Part shown: positions 36,857 to 45,458 of the stretch, in pieces
Layout: each line of letters starts with the position of its first letter
Position numbering within the stretch: position 1 is the first letter of the stretch
Source: Thiomicrospira pelophila DSM 1534
GTDB taxonomy: Bacteria; Pseudomonadota; Gammaproteobacteria; Thiomicrospirales; Thiomicrospiraceae
Assembly: GCF_000711195.1 (NCBI RefSeq)
Contig: NZ_JOMR01000001.1
Coordinates: forward strand, 1,054,001-1,118,000
Length of the DNA: 64,000 bases
Direction of reading: 5' to 3'
Translations under genes and position numbers: made by a program
Notes under the pieces: model-generated
Database searches by the model: none
The model's input: only the letters and a program-made list of their open reading frames with translations
Told to the model about the DNA's origin: nothing

Positions 36857-37840
36857 ATGAGTACAACGCTGGAACAAATTGAAAAGACCGCTAATTTAAG
36901 TAAAAACAATCAGTTAAGTTTGATGGTTTTTCAAGTTCGCTTTCCGCAGCCTAATCAAAGGCCCCCGTCTTATTACGGCATGAATGTATTTAAAGTGCGT
37001 GAAGTGTTGGAAGCCCGCGCTTATCCGGTGTCTGAAATGCCGGATAGTAACCCGTTAATTGAAGGTATGATTGAATTAAGAGGGACTTATCTCCCGGTGA
37101 TTGATTTGCCAAAGTGGATGGGTTTCGATATGACTGATGAAGAGCGTGCAAAGTCAATCATTATCGTGGCCGACTTTAGTCGTAACTTTATTGGTTTGCG
37201 TGTTGCGCATATTCATGGGGTTGAAGAAAAAGAATGGACGGATATTCACCCGGCTGGAAACTACAATGTAGACGTTAACCGTAATCAAATTGTAAACCAC
37301 ACCTACCTCGAAGGCAGTGAAACCCTGTGCTACATTCTAGATATTGAAAAGCTCCTGATTGAAGCCATGCCGGTAATGGCTAAAAAGATATTTTCATCCG
37401 CAAAAGAAGTGGATGCGTCTAAAGTTCAGTTCAGCTCCGCGATGAAACAGCGTCAGATTTTGTTTGCAGAAGACAGTAAGTCAATCCAAAAATACATGAG
37501 CATGGTGTTCGAGCAACTTGGTCTTCGCTCACAAGGCTTTGATAATGGTCGATTAATGTTGGACTACATCGCTAAGCAACCAAATCTAGACGACATCTCG
37601 GTTATTTTTACCGACTTGGAAATGCCGGTGGCTTCGGGCCATACGGTTATTAAAGAGTTGCGTTTAAATCCCAAGACGCGCAACTTGCCGATTATTGTTC
37701 ACACCTCGATGACCAGCGATAATAATAGTCGTGAGGTGATTGAAATGGGTGCAAATTACTTTATTGGTAAGGTGGATACGGATCTGATCGTAAAAACCTT
37801 GCAACAGGCTCAAAAAGATTTTGTTGCCTTAGCAAATTAA
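36857..37840 (+). CDS. cheV: Chemotaxis coupling/response-regulator protein CheV
   Basis: The 327-residue product joins an N-terminal CheW-like domain (YYGMNVFKVREVLEA, then GMIELRGTYLPVIDLPKWMG) to a C-terminal receiver domain (RQILFAEDSKSIQKYM, FTDLEMPVASGHTVI) with D253 as the likely phosphorylation site and K at KVDTD. CheV couples receptors to CheA and tunes the response. It stands alone here, without other chemotaxis genes. Confidence 0.93.
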   Translation: MSTTLEQIEKTANLSKNNQLSLMVFQVRFPQPNQRPPSYYGMNVFKVREVLEARAYPVSEMPDSNPLIEGMIELRGTYLPVIDLPKWMGFDMTDEERAKSIIIVADFSRNFIGLRVAHIHGVEEKEWTDIHPAGNYNVDVNRNQIVNHTYLEGSETLCYILDIEKLLIEAMPVMAKKIFSSAKEVDASKVQFSSAMKQRQILFAEDSKSIQKYMSMVFEQLGLRSQGFDNGRLMLDYIAKQPNLDDISVIFTDLEMPVASGHTVIKELRLNPKTRNLPIIVHTSMTSDNNSREVIEMGANYFIGKVDTDLIVKTLQQAQKDFVALAN

Positions 37841-37864
37841 ACTTGAGCATCTGCATTCTAAGGC

Positions 37865-37876
37865 ACCAGGCCTGGT
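37865..37876. repeat. Dispersed palindrome ACCAGGCCTGGT, copy 8
   Basis: Exact 12-mer, extended to 16 bp (37863-37878), between the cheV stop and the shared terminator. Confidence 0.95.
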
Positions 37877-37924
37877 GCTTTGAATGACTGAGTTAAATAC
37901 GTCTTAAATAGAATTACAGCCAAT

Positions 37925-37955
37925 AAAAAAGCCGTCTGATCAGGACGGCTTTTTT
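37925..37955. terminator. Bidirectional intrinsic terminator between cheV and rpmJ
   Basis: AAAAAAGCCGTC pairs with GACGGCTTTTTT over a 7-base loop; A and T runs serve both strands. Confidence 0.93.
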
Positions 37956-37980
37956 ATTTAAAGCGATGAAACGTTAAAGA

Positions 37981-38106
37981 TTAACGCTGGCGTGCTTTGA
38001 ATTTCGGGTTTGTTTTACAGATCACATACACCTTGCCACGACGACGTACAACTTGACAGTCTTTATGGCGAGTTTTCGCTGATTTCAATGAAGATAAAAT
38101 TTTCAT
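37981..38106 (-). CDS. rpmJ: 50S ribosomal protein L36, zinc-free (C-minus, YkgO-like) form
   Basis: A 41-codon minus-strand gene. The product begins [17 protein letters not shown] and continues [20 protein letters not shown]. It aligns with the alternative L36 typified by E. coli YkgO. Only two of the four zinc ligands of classical L36 remain (C17 and C30), so it should not need zinc. AGGTAAT lies just upstream of the ATG. It is monocistronic and ends at the shared terminator. No obvious Zur operator was seen. Confidence 0.93.
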   Translation of the reverse strand: MKILSSLKSAKTRHKDCQVVRRRGKVYVICKTNPKFKARQR

Positions 38107-38298
38107 GATAATTACCTAGGTTAATGAGTCTTTCAACTCGGTTCAAATTTGAAACGCGAATTCTACTGACTTGTGGCGAGTTTGTCTAGTATTGAGCGGG
38201 ATTTTGATTGAAATAAAGTGATTATTAGTTATGCTAGTCGCTTTAGCCAGCAGCTTAGGCAAAGTTTTAATTGATTTTAAGGATGTGAAGGGTGCAGA

Positions 38299-40224
38299 TT
38301 GTCGTTGCAAAATAAGGTAGAAGCCTTTTTAAAGGCAGGCGGAGGTTTGGAACAGACGATTGAGGGTTTCGGTGTTCGTGATGCTCAAATAGACATGGCA
38401 CAGCAGATTGCCCAAGCGATTGAAGCCGAGTCTACCTTAATTGCAGAAGCGGGAACCGGCACCGGTAAAACCTTTGCTTATTTAATCCCAGCGCTTCTAT
38501 CCGGCAAAAAAATCATCGTATCGACCGCTACCAAAACCCTTCAACAACAGCTGGTGGATAAAGATTTACCTTTACTGAAAAAAGTATGTGGTTTAAAAGG
38601 TCAGATTGTTTTATTCAAGGGCCGAGAAAACTACCTTTGCAGTCAACGCTTGGCCTTAGCCGAAACCCAAGAGCAGAATAACAAATCGGATTGGCAAAAA
38701 TTATCAGATATTCGAGACTGGTCAGGTAAAACAAAAACCGGTGATTTAGCTGAATGCATTAAGATTGAGGAAAGCGATCCTATTTGGCGAAAAGTTTGCG
38801 CTCGTTTGGAATTCTGTCAGGCGGTTGGTTGCCAGAAAGAGGCTGATTGTTTTTATCCTCAAATGAAACAAAAAGCAACCGACGCCCAAGTTTTAGTGGT
38901 TAATCACCACTTGTTTTGTGCTGATTTAGCCTTGCGTGAACAAGGATTTGGCGAATTACTACCAAATGCGGACGTCACGATATTTGACGAAGCCCATCAG
39001 CTTCCAGATATCGCGGCTCAATTTTTAGGTTTTTCTGTATCGCGCCATCAGCTTGATGAATTAGGTCGGGATATTAAGCAAGCGAAATTGCAAGAGTCAC
39101 CTGAATCCGATGACCTAGTAGATCGGGTTAATTTATTAGCCGAACAGGTCAAATTAGTGAATGAGGCCTTAGGCAAGTGGGAAAAACGTTGGACTTGGCA
39201 GCAGTTATCTAGCACCGATGTGTTTTTAGCCAGTTTAAAACGACTGTTAAATCATTTAGGCGCATTGGCCGATCATTTAAAAGCGTTAGAGGAGCGTGGT
39301 AAATTATTAGCCGCTGTGACCAAGCGCACTCAAGAGATGGAAAAACAACTAAAAGCCTGGCTGGAAACTGAAAAAGAAACTGAGGTGCGTTGGGCGGAGT
39401 CGTCGCAAGCTCGATTTAAGCTTAATATGACGCCGTTAAGTGTGGCTGAGCCGTTTAAACGACAACGTGAGTCCATTGGTGGCGCTTGGATCTTTACTTC
39501 GGCGACACTGAGCGTACGTAATCAATTTGATTATTTTCAACAGCGTTTAGGCTTGTATGATGCTCAAACCGCAGTTTGGCCTAGCCCATTTGATTATGCC
39601 AATCAAGGGGTGGTGTATCATCCGGTTGGTTTACCTGAACCGCGTGATCCTGATTATATTAAAATTTGCTTAAGAGCCGCTTGGCCACTGTTAAAAGCCA
39701 GCCAAGGCCGTGCTTTTTTATTGTTTACCAGTTTTCGTGCGCTGGGTGAGGCGCAAGTGATTTTACAAAAACACTGGTCAGGCCCATTATTAGTTCAAGG
39801 TGAAGCTCCTAAAAATCTATTATTAGAGCGTTTTAAATCCGAAGAGTCCGCGTTATTATTGGGCACTAGTAGTTTTTGGGAAGGGGTGGATGTAAAAGGT
39901 CAAGCATTGCAGTTAGTAATTATTGATCGGATTCCGTTTTCACCGCCGGATGATCCGTTGGTGCAAGCCCGTGAAAGTTATTTAAAGCAAAAAGGTTTGA
40001 ATGGTTTTGCTCACTTCCAGTTACCTGAGGCGGTGATGGCTTTAAAGCAGGGCAGTGGGCGCTTAATCCGCGACCAGACTGATCGAGGCGTGTTAATGCT
40101 ATGTGACCCACGTTTAACCACCAAACGATATGGACAGAGTATTATTGATAGTCTGCCGAATTTTCCTTGGGTGTTTGAGCCACAAAAAGCCTTGGAACTA
40201 TTAAAATCCCAGCAAGATAAATAA
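38299..40224 (+). CDS. yoaA: DinG/YoaA-family ATP-dependent DNA helicase
   Basis: The 641-residue XPD-like superfamily 2 helicase has Walker A AGTGTGKT (51-58), TIFDEAHQLPD as the DEAH box, four cysteines suited to an FeS cluster (C114, C173, C178, C184), and the C-terminal motif VIIDRIPFSPPDDPLVQ and QGSGRLIRDQTDRG. Length matches E. coli YoaA (636) rather than DinG. The start is TTG at 38299, because an in-frame ATG further up is followed at once by a stop. tsaB follows closely, as yeaZ follows yoaA in enterobacteria. Confidence 0.92.
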   Translation: MSLQNKVEAFLKAGGGLEQTIEGFGVRDAQIDMAQQIAQAIEAESTLIAEAGTGTGKTFAYLIPALLSGKKIIVSTATKTLQQQLVDKDLPLLKKVCGLKGQIVLFKGRENYLCSQRLALAETQEQNNKSDWQKLSDIRDWSGKTKTGDLAECIKIEESDPIWRKVCARLEFCQAVGCQKEADCFYPQMKQKATDAQVLVVNHHLFCADLALREQGFGELLPNADVTIFDEAHQLPDIAAQFLGFSVSRHQLDELGRDIKQAKLQESPESDDLVDRVNLLAEQVKLVNEALGKWEKRWTWQQLSSTDVFLASLKRLLNHLGALADHLKALEERGKLLAAVTKRTQEMEKQLKAWLETEKETEVRWAESSQARFKLNMTPLSVAEPFKRQRESIGGAWIFTSATLSVRNQFDYFQQRLGLYDAQTAVWPSPFDYANQGVVYHPVGLPEPRDPDYIKICLRAAWPLLKASQGRAFLLFTSFRALGEAQVILQKHWSGPLLVQGEAPKNLLLERFKSEESALLLGTSSFWEGVDVKGQALQLVIIDRIPFSPPDDPLVQARESYLKQKGLNGFAHFQLPEAVMALKQGSGRLIRDQTDRGVLMLCDPRLTTKRYGQSIIDSLPNFPWVFEPQKALELLKSQQDK

Positions 40225-40252
40225 AAATTTTAAAATCAATGATGAGTAAAAC

Positions 40253-40906
40253 ATGAGTATTGTATTAGCCGTAGAAAGTGCCACAGCCAACTGCGCAGCG
40301 AGTTTAATTGTTGAGGATGAAGTCTATACTTGTGCTGAGTTTGCTCCGCAACAACATGCCCAGCTTATTCTGCCGATGGTCGACAAGGTTATCCAACAGG
40401 CCGGTATTGAGCCAAAACAGATTGATAGTTTGGTGTTTGGTGAGGGGCCGGGTGCGTTTACCGGTTTGAGAATCGCGGCTGGAGTGGTGCAAGGTTTAGC
40501 GTTGGGATGGAATAAGCCGATCTTGCCTATTTCATCTTTAAAAGCTTTAGCCTATCAAGCCTACGAAGCTACCGGTAAAACAACTTGGTGGGTGTGTTTG
40601 GATGCCCGAATGGGTGAAATATACGTTCAGTATTGTGAATTTGATCCACAAGCGGCCAAAATGACCGCTAAACCGGCCGAATTAGTCAAACCTAACGACT
40701 TTAAAGTCTTAAAAGCTGACGTAAATGGTGTGGGTGATATTGGTTCGACTTACCCAGATCTTGTCAAGGATTTTACAAACTGGCTTGATGCCGTACCTCA
40801 AGCCGAAGCCTTGGCAAGACTGGCTTTGAGTGAGTTAAAGCAATCCAAGTATTTAGCTGTTGCTATTCCTCAGCCAGTTTACTTAAGAGCATCGGTAAGT
40901 TCGTGA
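40253..40906 (+). CDS. tsaB: tRNA threonylcarbamoyladenosine biosynthesis protein TsaB
   Basis: The 217-residue ASKHA-fold protein starts MSIVLAVESATANCAASLI and contains VFGEGPGAFTGLRIAAGVVQGLALGW, the TsaB signature. It is a scaffold partner of TsaD and TsaE in forming t6A37 on tRNA and lacks the catalytic metal site of TsaD. It lies 28 bases after the yoaA-like helicase, a conserved pairing. Confidence 0.95.
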   Translation: MSIVLAVESATANCAASLIVEDEVYTCAEFAPQQHAQLILPMVDKVIQQAGIEPKQIDSLVFGEGPGAFTGLRIAAGVVQGLALGWNKPILPISSLKALAYQAYEATGKTTWWVCLDARMGEIYVQYCEFDPQAAKMTAKPAELVKPNDFKVLKADVNGVGDIGSTYPDLVKDFTNWLDAVPQAEALARLALSELKQSKYLAVAIPQPVYLRASVSS

Positions 40907-41020
40907 TTGCCAAAAAAATGTGCAACCGCCAACATCCACTAGACTTTATTGAAGTTTTTGCTAGATTTAAATAGTTCCTAACAATCTTATCCACAGAAAC
41001 TGTGTAAAAAAGGAAGAAGT

Positions 41021-41473
41021 ATGCATAACTATAAAACCATCCTTGTCGCAATCGATTTTTCACAACACAGTGGTCAGGCTTTACAGCGTGCAAAACAGTT
41101 GGCGCAAATTTACGATGCGGATTTAAGCGTGATTCATGTCACTGAAATTCCGACCTATCCAGTTTTAGAAGATATCGCGATTACGGGGATGCCTGGAATT
41201 TGGGATGACGAATTAGGTGATAAGCTTTATAAAGCGGCTCAAAAAAGATTAGAAGGCTTGGCTGAGAAAGAAGGTATTGAGACCTCAGCCTGTCAGGTTA
41301 TAAGTGGTATTCCTCGAGTTGAAGTGATTGCAAAAGCTCAACAAATAAACGCTGATCTAATTGTAATCGGGCGTCGTGGCATTTCTGGGTTACAGCGCCT
41401 AATTGGTTCGACAGCGGATGCAATCTTGCATGAAGCCGCTTGTGATGTGCTGGCTGTTAAAATTGAGGAATAA
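41021..41473 (+). CDS. Universal stress protein, UspA family
   Basis: The 150-residue single-domain protein begins MHNYKTILVAIDFSQHSGQALQRAKQLA and ends with the ATP-binding type motif GRRGISGLQRLIGSTADAILHEAACDVLAVK (G-x2-G-x9-G-S). Nucleotide binding is therefore likely. It precedes the unknown secreted-protein gene by three bases, so both are probably expressed together. Confidence 0.92.
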   Translation: MHNYKTILVAIDFSQHSGQALQRAKQLAQIYDADLSVIHVTEIPTYPVLEDIAITGMPGIWDDELGDKLYKAAQKRLEGLAEKEGIETSACQVISGIPRVEVIAKAQQINADLIVIGRRGISGLQRLIGSTADAILHEAACDVLAVKIEE

Positions 41474-41476
41474 TTT

Positions 41477-42328
41477 ATGAGCTTTTTCAAGCGCCCAAAA
41501 ACTTGGTTATGGGCTTTATCGTTTTTAGTAATGGGGAATGCTTACGCTCAAACCTTTAATGTAGGCGATCGTGTTTTTATCGGTTTTCCATCCACTACCA
41601 TCCGTGATGATGCCTTTATTGTTGGGGAAGTCACGCGTGTATTAGAGTCAGGCGATTATCAGGTCTCTGTAGAGGACTATGTAGAAGGACATGATTATGG
41701 CGCTTTCTGTACCCCAGTGGCGGTCAATTTGCCCGATAAGGAAAGCGAATATGGTGATGGTTGGGAACGCTGGGAAGATACGCGCAAACTTGATCAACCT
41801 AACCTTGAATACATTGTAAAAGCGGAAAATGTGATGGCATATCGCACTGGCCAATACGAATATATAGAGCGCAATAACACTTGGGTGGTTTTTGGGCGCT
41901 GGATGTCGGATGCTCCAATTTTGGCTCCGGAACGCATAGAGCGCGCCAAAAAAACAGCCCAGTCAATTGGCTTGGGTGGAATGGAAGATGCATTTGACCT
42001 GGCCATTGCGCATCGTTTGGCCTTCTATGAAAATGGTTGGGGACGCCCTTATTGGCCTTACGAAACGATTCCGGCATTAAATGGCTTGCTAGATCGTATT
42101 GATGTTTTGTTTAAGCAAGACTCGTCATTAAAGCGTTTGTGGCAACAAAAACCACGTGATCAGAATCAGCTTAAAGCAGATGAGCGCACATATTTCTTAA
42201 TCATTGCCATTGATAAGCTGGTTGAGGATGCTTTCGATCAGTTGTATGAAGACTTAGAAAAAGCCGATCCTGAAGAAGTAAAAGCGTTAACCAAACATCT
42301 TAAAGCTCTGGGGAAACCTAAGATATAA
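41477..42328 (+). CDS. Secreted protein of unknown function
   Basis: The 283-residue product has a signal peptide (TWLWALSFLVMGNAYA, cut before QTFNVGDRV). The first part, FNVGDRVFIGFPSTTIRDDAFIVGEVTRVLESGDYQVSVEDYVEGHDYG, reads like a small beta-barrel (SH3- or Tudor-like), and the rest is largely alpha-helical and acidic/basic mixed, ending KHLKALGKPKI. I do not recognise a family. It is tightly linked to the Usp gene and ends at a strong terminator. Confidence 0.8.
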   Translation: MSFFKRPKTWLWALSFLVMGNAYAQTFNVGDRVFIGFPSTTIRDDAFIVGEVTRVLESGDYQVSVEDYVEGHDYGAFCTPVAVNLPDKESEYGDGWERWEDTRKLDQPNLEYIVKAENVMAYRTGQYEYIERNNTWVVFGRWMSDAPILAPERIERAKKTAQSIGLGGMEDAFDLAIAHRLAFYENGWGRPYWPYETIPALNGLLDRIDVLFKQDSSLKRLWQQKPRDQNQLKADERTYFLIIAIDKLVEDAFDQLYEDLEKADPEEVKALTKHLKALGKPKI

Positions 42329-42355
42329 AAAATGCCAGATTAGCTGGCATTTTTT
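42327..42355. terminator. Bidirectional intrinsic terminator
   Basis: AAAAAATGCCAG pairs with CTGGCATTTTTT over the loop ATTAG. It serves the unknown secreted gene and the convergent cytochrome gene. Confidence 0.93.
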
Positions 42356-42374
42356 ATAAAGCATAGAATGGCTT

Positions 42375-42656
42375 TTAGTTGGGATGTTTATAGTATTTTT
42401 GATTTAGGTACGCGGCCACATCTTCTACTTCATCATCAAACCAACCGACATTCATGTTGTTATTACAAAAACTGACCGCTGCTACGAGTTTTTCGTAAGT
42501 ATCGGTTTTAGTCGGGTTATAGGGTTTGTCGGCATGACAGCGTAAGCAGTTGGCTTCGTCATGCAGGGATTTACCGGCTTCTGGGCTTCCAGCGAAGCTT
42601 GAGTTTGAAATCAGTAGGGTAAGTGATGTGCTAACGAATATGGCGAGTTTCTTCAT
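42375..42656 (-). CDS. Small periplasmic cytochrome c
   Basis: A 93-residue protein with an Sec signal (MKKLAIFVSTSLTLLISNSSFA), one haem-attachment motif CLRCH (C37, C40, H41) and a likely distal Met in NNNMNVGWFDDEVEDVAAYLN, a class I mono-haem layout. It would carry electrons in the periplasm. A role in sulfur oxidation or respiration is plausible but not shown by the context; no oxidase gene is adjacent. Confidence 0.88.
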   Translation of the reverse strand: MKKLAIFVSTSLTLLISNSSFAGSPEAGKSLHDEANCLRCHADKPYNPTKTDTYEKLVAAVSFCNNNMNVGWFDDEVEDVAAYLNQKYYKHPN

Positions 42657-42787
42657 GGTTACGTCCTCTAAGTTATGATGGCTGGGTTATATTACCAATA
42701 AAGCCACGTTTCATTCTAGCGTGTAAATCAACGATCAAATTAAAAATTTATTTATCCACTAAATCAAAAAACTAATAGGGCGGAAGT

Positions 42788-44512
42788 GTGAGCGAAGTTA
42801 CATACATTAAAGGTAAAGATGAAAGTCTCGAAAAATCAATCGAATTCATGCAGGGTATTCTTCGGGCGCAAGGCTTTGAGATTAATCAGGTTAAATGGTT
42901 AAATCCGGTTGATAATATCTTTTCATTACACATTCATGATCAGGTGTGTCCCGGTTTGTTTACGAATGGCAAAGGTGCAAGTCGAAAAGCCACTTTAGCG
43001 AGTGCTTTAGGTGAGTATTTAGAGCGTTTATCAACCAACTACTTCTTTTCAGACTATTATTTGCAAGCCGAACCTTTGGGCGCGGATTGGCTATATTACC
43101 CAACCGAACGCCACTTTGAATTGGTTGATTATAAGTCTTGTCTGAATCCGAAACTTTGGTCGATTTACGACCCGCATAATGAACTGCAAGCCGAGAACCT
43201 ATTAAGTTTTAATGATGATGGCGACCAAATTCGTGCGATTGAAATGCGTCACGCCAAGACGGCGGAAGTTAGTTATTTTCCGATGAATTTATTGAGCAAC
43301 CTTTATGCGAGTAATGGTTTGTCAGCCGGCAACACAATTGAAGAGGCTCGAGTTCAAGGATTGTCTGAGATATTTGAACGCTGGATAAAAAATAAAATTT
43401 TGACCGAAAACTTATGTCTGCCGGAAGTGCCGGATCACGTTTTAAAGGGTTTCCCTTCAATTTATCAATCCCTGACCGCCTTGCGTCAGCAAGGTCTTGA
43501 AGTCTCGGTGCGAGATTCATCGCTTGGCGGCCAATTTCCAGTCATGAATGTGACTTTATTTGATCCAGCGAAAGGGCAGTGCTTTGCTTCATTTGGCGCC
43601 CACCCTATTTTTGAAGTCGCTTTAGAGCGTACTCTTACTGAATCCTTGCAAGGCCGTCATTTAGACTTTTTGGATGGTTTCCAGGTGCCTACATTTGACC
43701 AGCAAGCGGTAGCCGAAGCCGAAAATCTAGAAAATCATTTTATTGATTCTAGTGGTTTAATTAACGCGCGTTTTATTTCAAAACAGGCCGACTTTGAGTT
43801 TGCTGAGTGGAACTGGGATTATCCGACTGATCAACAATGGTCATGGCTAGTAGATTTAGCGGCTAAGCAAGGTTTTGAAGTTTATGTGGCTGATTATGAA
43901 CATTACGGTTTTAAAGCCTGTCGGATTGTGGCACCGGGTATGTCGGAAGTTTACCCGATGGATGAGTTGTTGGTAAAAAACCAAAACGATGGCCGTCGCT
44001 TGCGCCAAGCCATTCAGCGTTTTGTGGATAGCTCTGACGCGAATGAATTGTTGAACTTATTGGACGAGGTGGGCTTTAGTGATCATCAAGGTGTGGCCTC
44101 ATTAATCGGTCTGATGCCGGATGCGGGTCATCTATGGAATGATTTGAAAATTATAGATTTACGCTTCTGGATTGAGTTGGCGGTTCAAGACTATTCGGCG
44201 GCTTATGATTCTTTAGAGGTTTGCAAAGTCTATGTTCATCCAGACAAGCCTATGGCTAAAGTCTATGAGGCCTTTAGTTTCGCATTGGATATCAAACTTG
44301 AAGAATTGATCTGGGATGATTATCGCACCGGTATGGTTCAATTATTTGGTGAGGACTGTGTGCTAAAAGTTGAGCAACACCTAAATCAACAAAAACAAGC
44401 TTGGGATATCCCATTGGGCCATCAAGCCTTTTTAGATAGTCAGCGTCATCAAGCTATGTGGCAGGTTTATGCACGTGCACGCAAGGCAAAACAGGCTTTC
44501 AATCAGCAATAA
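42788..44512 (+). CDS. ycaO: YcaO-domain protein (ribosomal S12 methylthiolation accessory factor type)
   Basis: The 574-residue protein is near the length of E. coli YcaO (586) and colinear by motif: SRKATLASALGEYLERLSTNYFF, GNTIEEARVQGLSEIFERWIKNKI (ATP and Mg binding Glu residues), then a helical C-terminal domain. In E. coli it assists RimO in beta-methylthiolation of S12 Asp. Start is GTG at 42788 with GGCGGA upstream. No peptide-precursor gene is adjacent, so a natural-product role is unlikely. Confidence 0.9.
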   Translation: MSEVTYIKGKDESLEKSIEFMQGILRAQGFEINQVKWLNPVDNIFSLHIHDQVCPGLFTNGKGASRKATLASALGEYLERLSTNYFFSDYYLQAEPLGADWLYYPTERHFELVDYKSCLNPKLWSIYDPHNELQAENLLSFNDDGDQIRAIEMRHAKTAEVSYFPMNLLSNLYASNGLSAGNTIEEARVQGLSEIFERWIKNKILTENLCLPEVPDHVLKGFPSIYQSLTALRQQGLEVSVRDSSLGGQFPVMNVTLFDPAKGQCFASFGAHPIFEVALERTLTESLQGRHLDFLDGFQVPTFDQQAVAEAENLENHFIDSSGLINARFISKQADFEFAEWNWDYPTDQQWSWLVDLAAKQGFEVYVADYEHYGFKACRIVAPGMSEVYPMDELLVKNQNDGRRLRQAIQRFVDSSDANELLNLLDEVGFSDHQGVASLIGLMPDAGHLWNDLKIIDLRFWIELAVQDYSAAYDSLEVCKVYVHPDKPMAKVYEAFSFALDIKLEELIWDDYRTGMVQLFGEDCVLKVEQHLNQQKQAWDIPLGHQAFLDSQRHQAMWQVYARARKAKQAFNQQ

Positions 44513-44539
44513 TTGGTCGTAGCTGGATTAGACTGTAAA

Positions 44540-44551
44540 AGCAGGCCTGGT
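44540..44551. repeat. Dispersed palindrome, variant AGCAGGCCTGGT
   Basis: One mismatch (position 2); left arm of the ycaO/DUF481 hairpin. Confidence 0.75.
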
Positions 44552-44574
44552 GGTTGAGTTAATCACCAGGCCTG
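44542..44574. terminator. Hairpin formed by two palindrome copies between convergent genes
   Basis: CAGGCCTGGTG (44542-44552) pairs with CACCAGGCCTG (44564-44574), an 11-bp stem over an 11-base loop. GTTGTTTT follows on the plus strand and CTTTTAC on the minus strand. Likely a bidirectional terminator for ycaO and the DUF481 gene. Confidence 0.72.
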
Positions 44575-44576
44575 GT
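44565..44576. repeat. Dispersed palindrome ACCAGGCCTGGT, copy 9
   Basis: Exact 12-mer; right arm of the ycaO/DUF481 hairpin. Confidence 0.95.
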
Positions 44577-44580
44577 TGTT

Positions 44581-45324
44581 TTAAAAGCTGTAAATTAAGC
44601 TTAAGTTGGTTTCGGTGTCGGTTTTTTCTGCTGCATCAGCAGGGTTGGAATTGTAGCGATACTTGTAGGATGTGCTAACTGAAAGCTTACTGTTTAGCGC
44701 AACGCGCAAGCTGGAGTTGCTTTCGGTTTTGTATTGTTCGGCACCAGTAAAGTAGGTTAAGTCTTGTACAAATCGAACCTTATCATTAAATTTATGGCTT
44801 AAATCCAACTTAACTCGGCCAGTAGTCTGGTTGAAGTCGTTTTCAGTATCGGTTACATATTCGACTTCTTGATAACCCAAACCGAGTTCAGTGCTTAACC
44901 GGGTTTGTTCCGTTCGGTAAAGTACTTTACCCAAACCGAGAGTTAAGCTTAAATCCTGACTTAAGTCAGCAATTTCATCTTGTTCGCCGCGGGTGTTGGC
45001 AAACGCATAATAGTTTTTGTCTTTGGAAAAATAACGATCAGCTTGCAGCTCTAAAACGTAACGCTCTGAAATTTTAATGTCTTCTTCGGTTTTATTTTCG
45101 ATTTCTAATAGGCTTTTATAATCGGTTTGTTTTTGGCTGTAATTCATTTTTATTCGCGCTAATAAAGATTCAGAATCGACATTACCGGTTTTTTGATTAA
45201 ATCCAGCTTCGCCTGAGCCATGAAAACCCAACTCGTCATTTAGTTCTTCAGCATTAACCCATGCACTATTGAACATCAGAGCGATGTATAAAATGGAAGT
45301 TGGTAAAATTCGCTTTTTAAGCAT
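44581..45324 (-). CDS. DUF481-type outer-membrane beta-barrel protein
   Basis: The 247-residue product has a signal peptide (ILPTSILYIALMFNSAWVNA) followed by alternating amphipathic strands (GFHGSGEAGFNQKTGNVDSESLLARIKMNYSQ) and a C-terminal strand ending in Phe (NLSLIYSF), as expected for BAM substrates. This matches the DUF481 salt-induced/YdiY-like group. Function unknown. It diverges from accA. Confidence 0.8.
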   Translation of the reverse strand: MLKKRILPTSILYIALMFNSAWVNAEELNDELGFHGSGEAGFNQKTGNVDSESLLARIKMNYSQKQTDYKSLLEIENKTEEDIKISERYVLELQADRYFSKDKNYYAFANTRGEQDEIADLSQDLSLTLGLGKVLYRTEQTRLSTELGLGYQEVEYVTDTENDFNQTTGRVKLDLSHKFNDKVRFVQDLTYFTGAEQYKTESNSSLRVALNSKLSVSTSYKYRYNSNPADAAEKTDTETNLSLIYSF

Positions 45325-45412
45325 GAATAACCTTTATCGTTATAAATTGGATTCGACATTATAGCGTTTCGAGATGTTTGATTAAACCCCGCGACTTTAG
45401 GCTTGAATTTTT

Positions 45413-45421
45413 TGGTAGAAT
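45413..45421 (+). promoter_or_regulatory. Candidate extended -10 promoter for accA
   Basis: TG-G-TAGAAT about 38 bases before the accA start; no convincing -35. The same TGG-TAnAAT style is seen before rpsB and thrC. Confidence 0.35.
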
Positions 45422-45458
45422 ACGCCGATATGAGATTTAACCTATTCAGGACAAGATT

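Noticed and set aside
42788-44512. YcaO gene as part of a ribosomally made peptide cluster
   Set aside because: Length and motifs match the E. coli-type YcaO, and no precursor peptide, dehydrogenase or exporter gene is adjacent.
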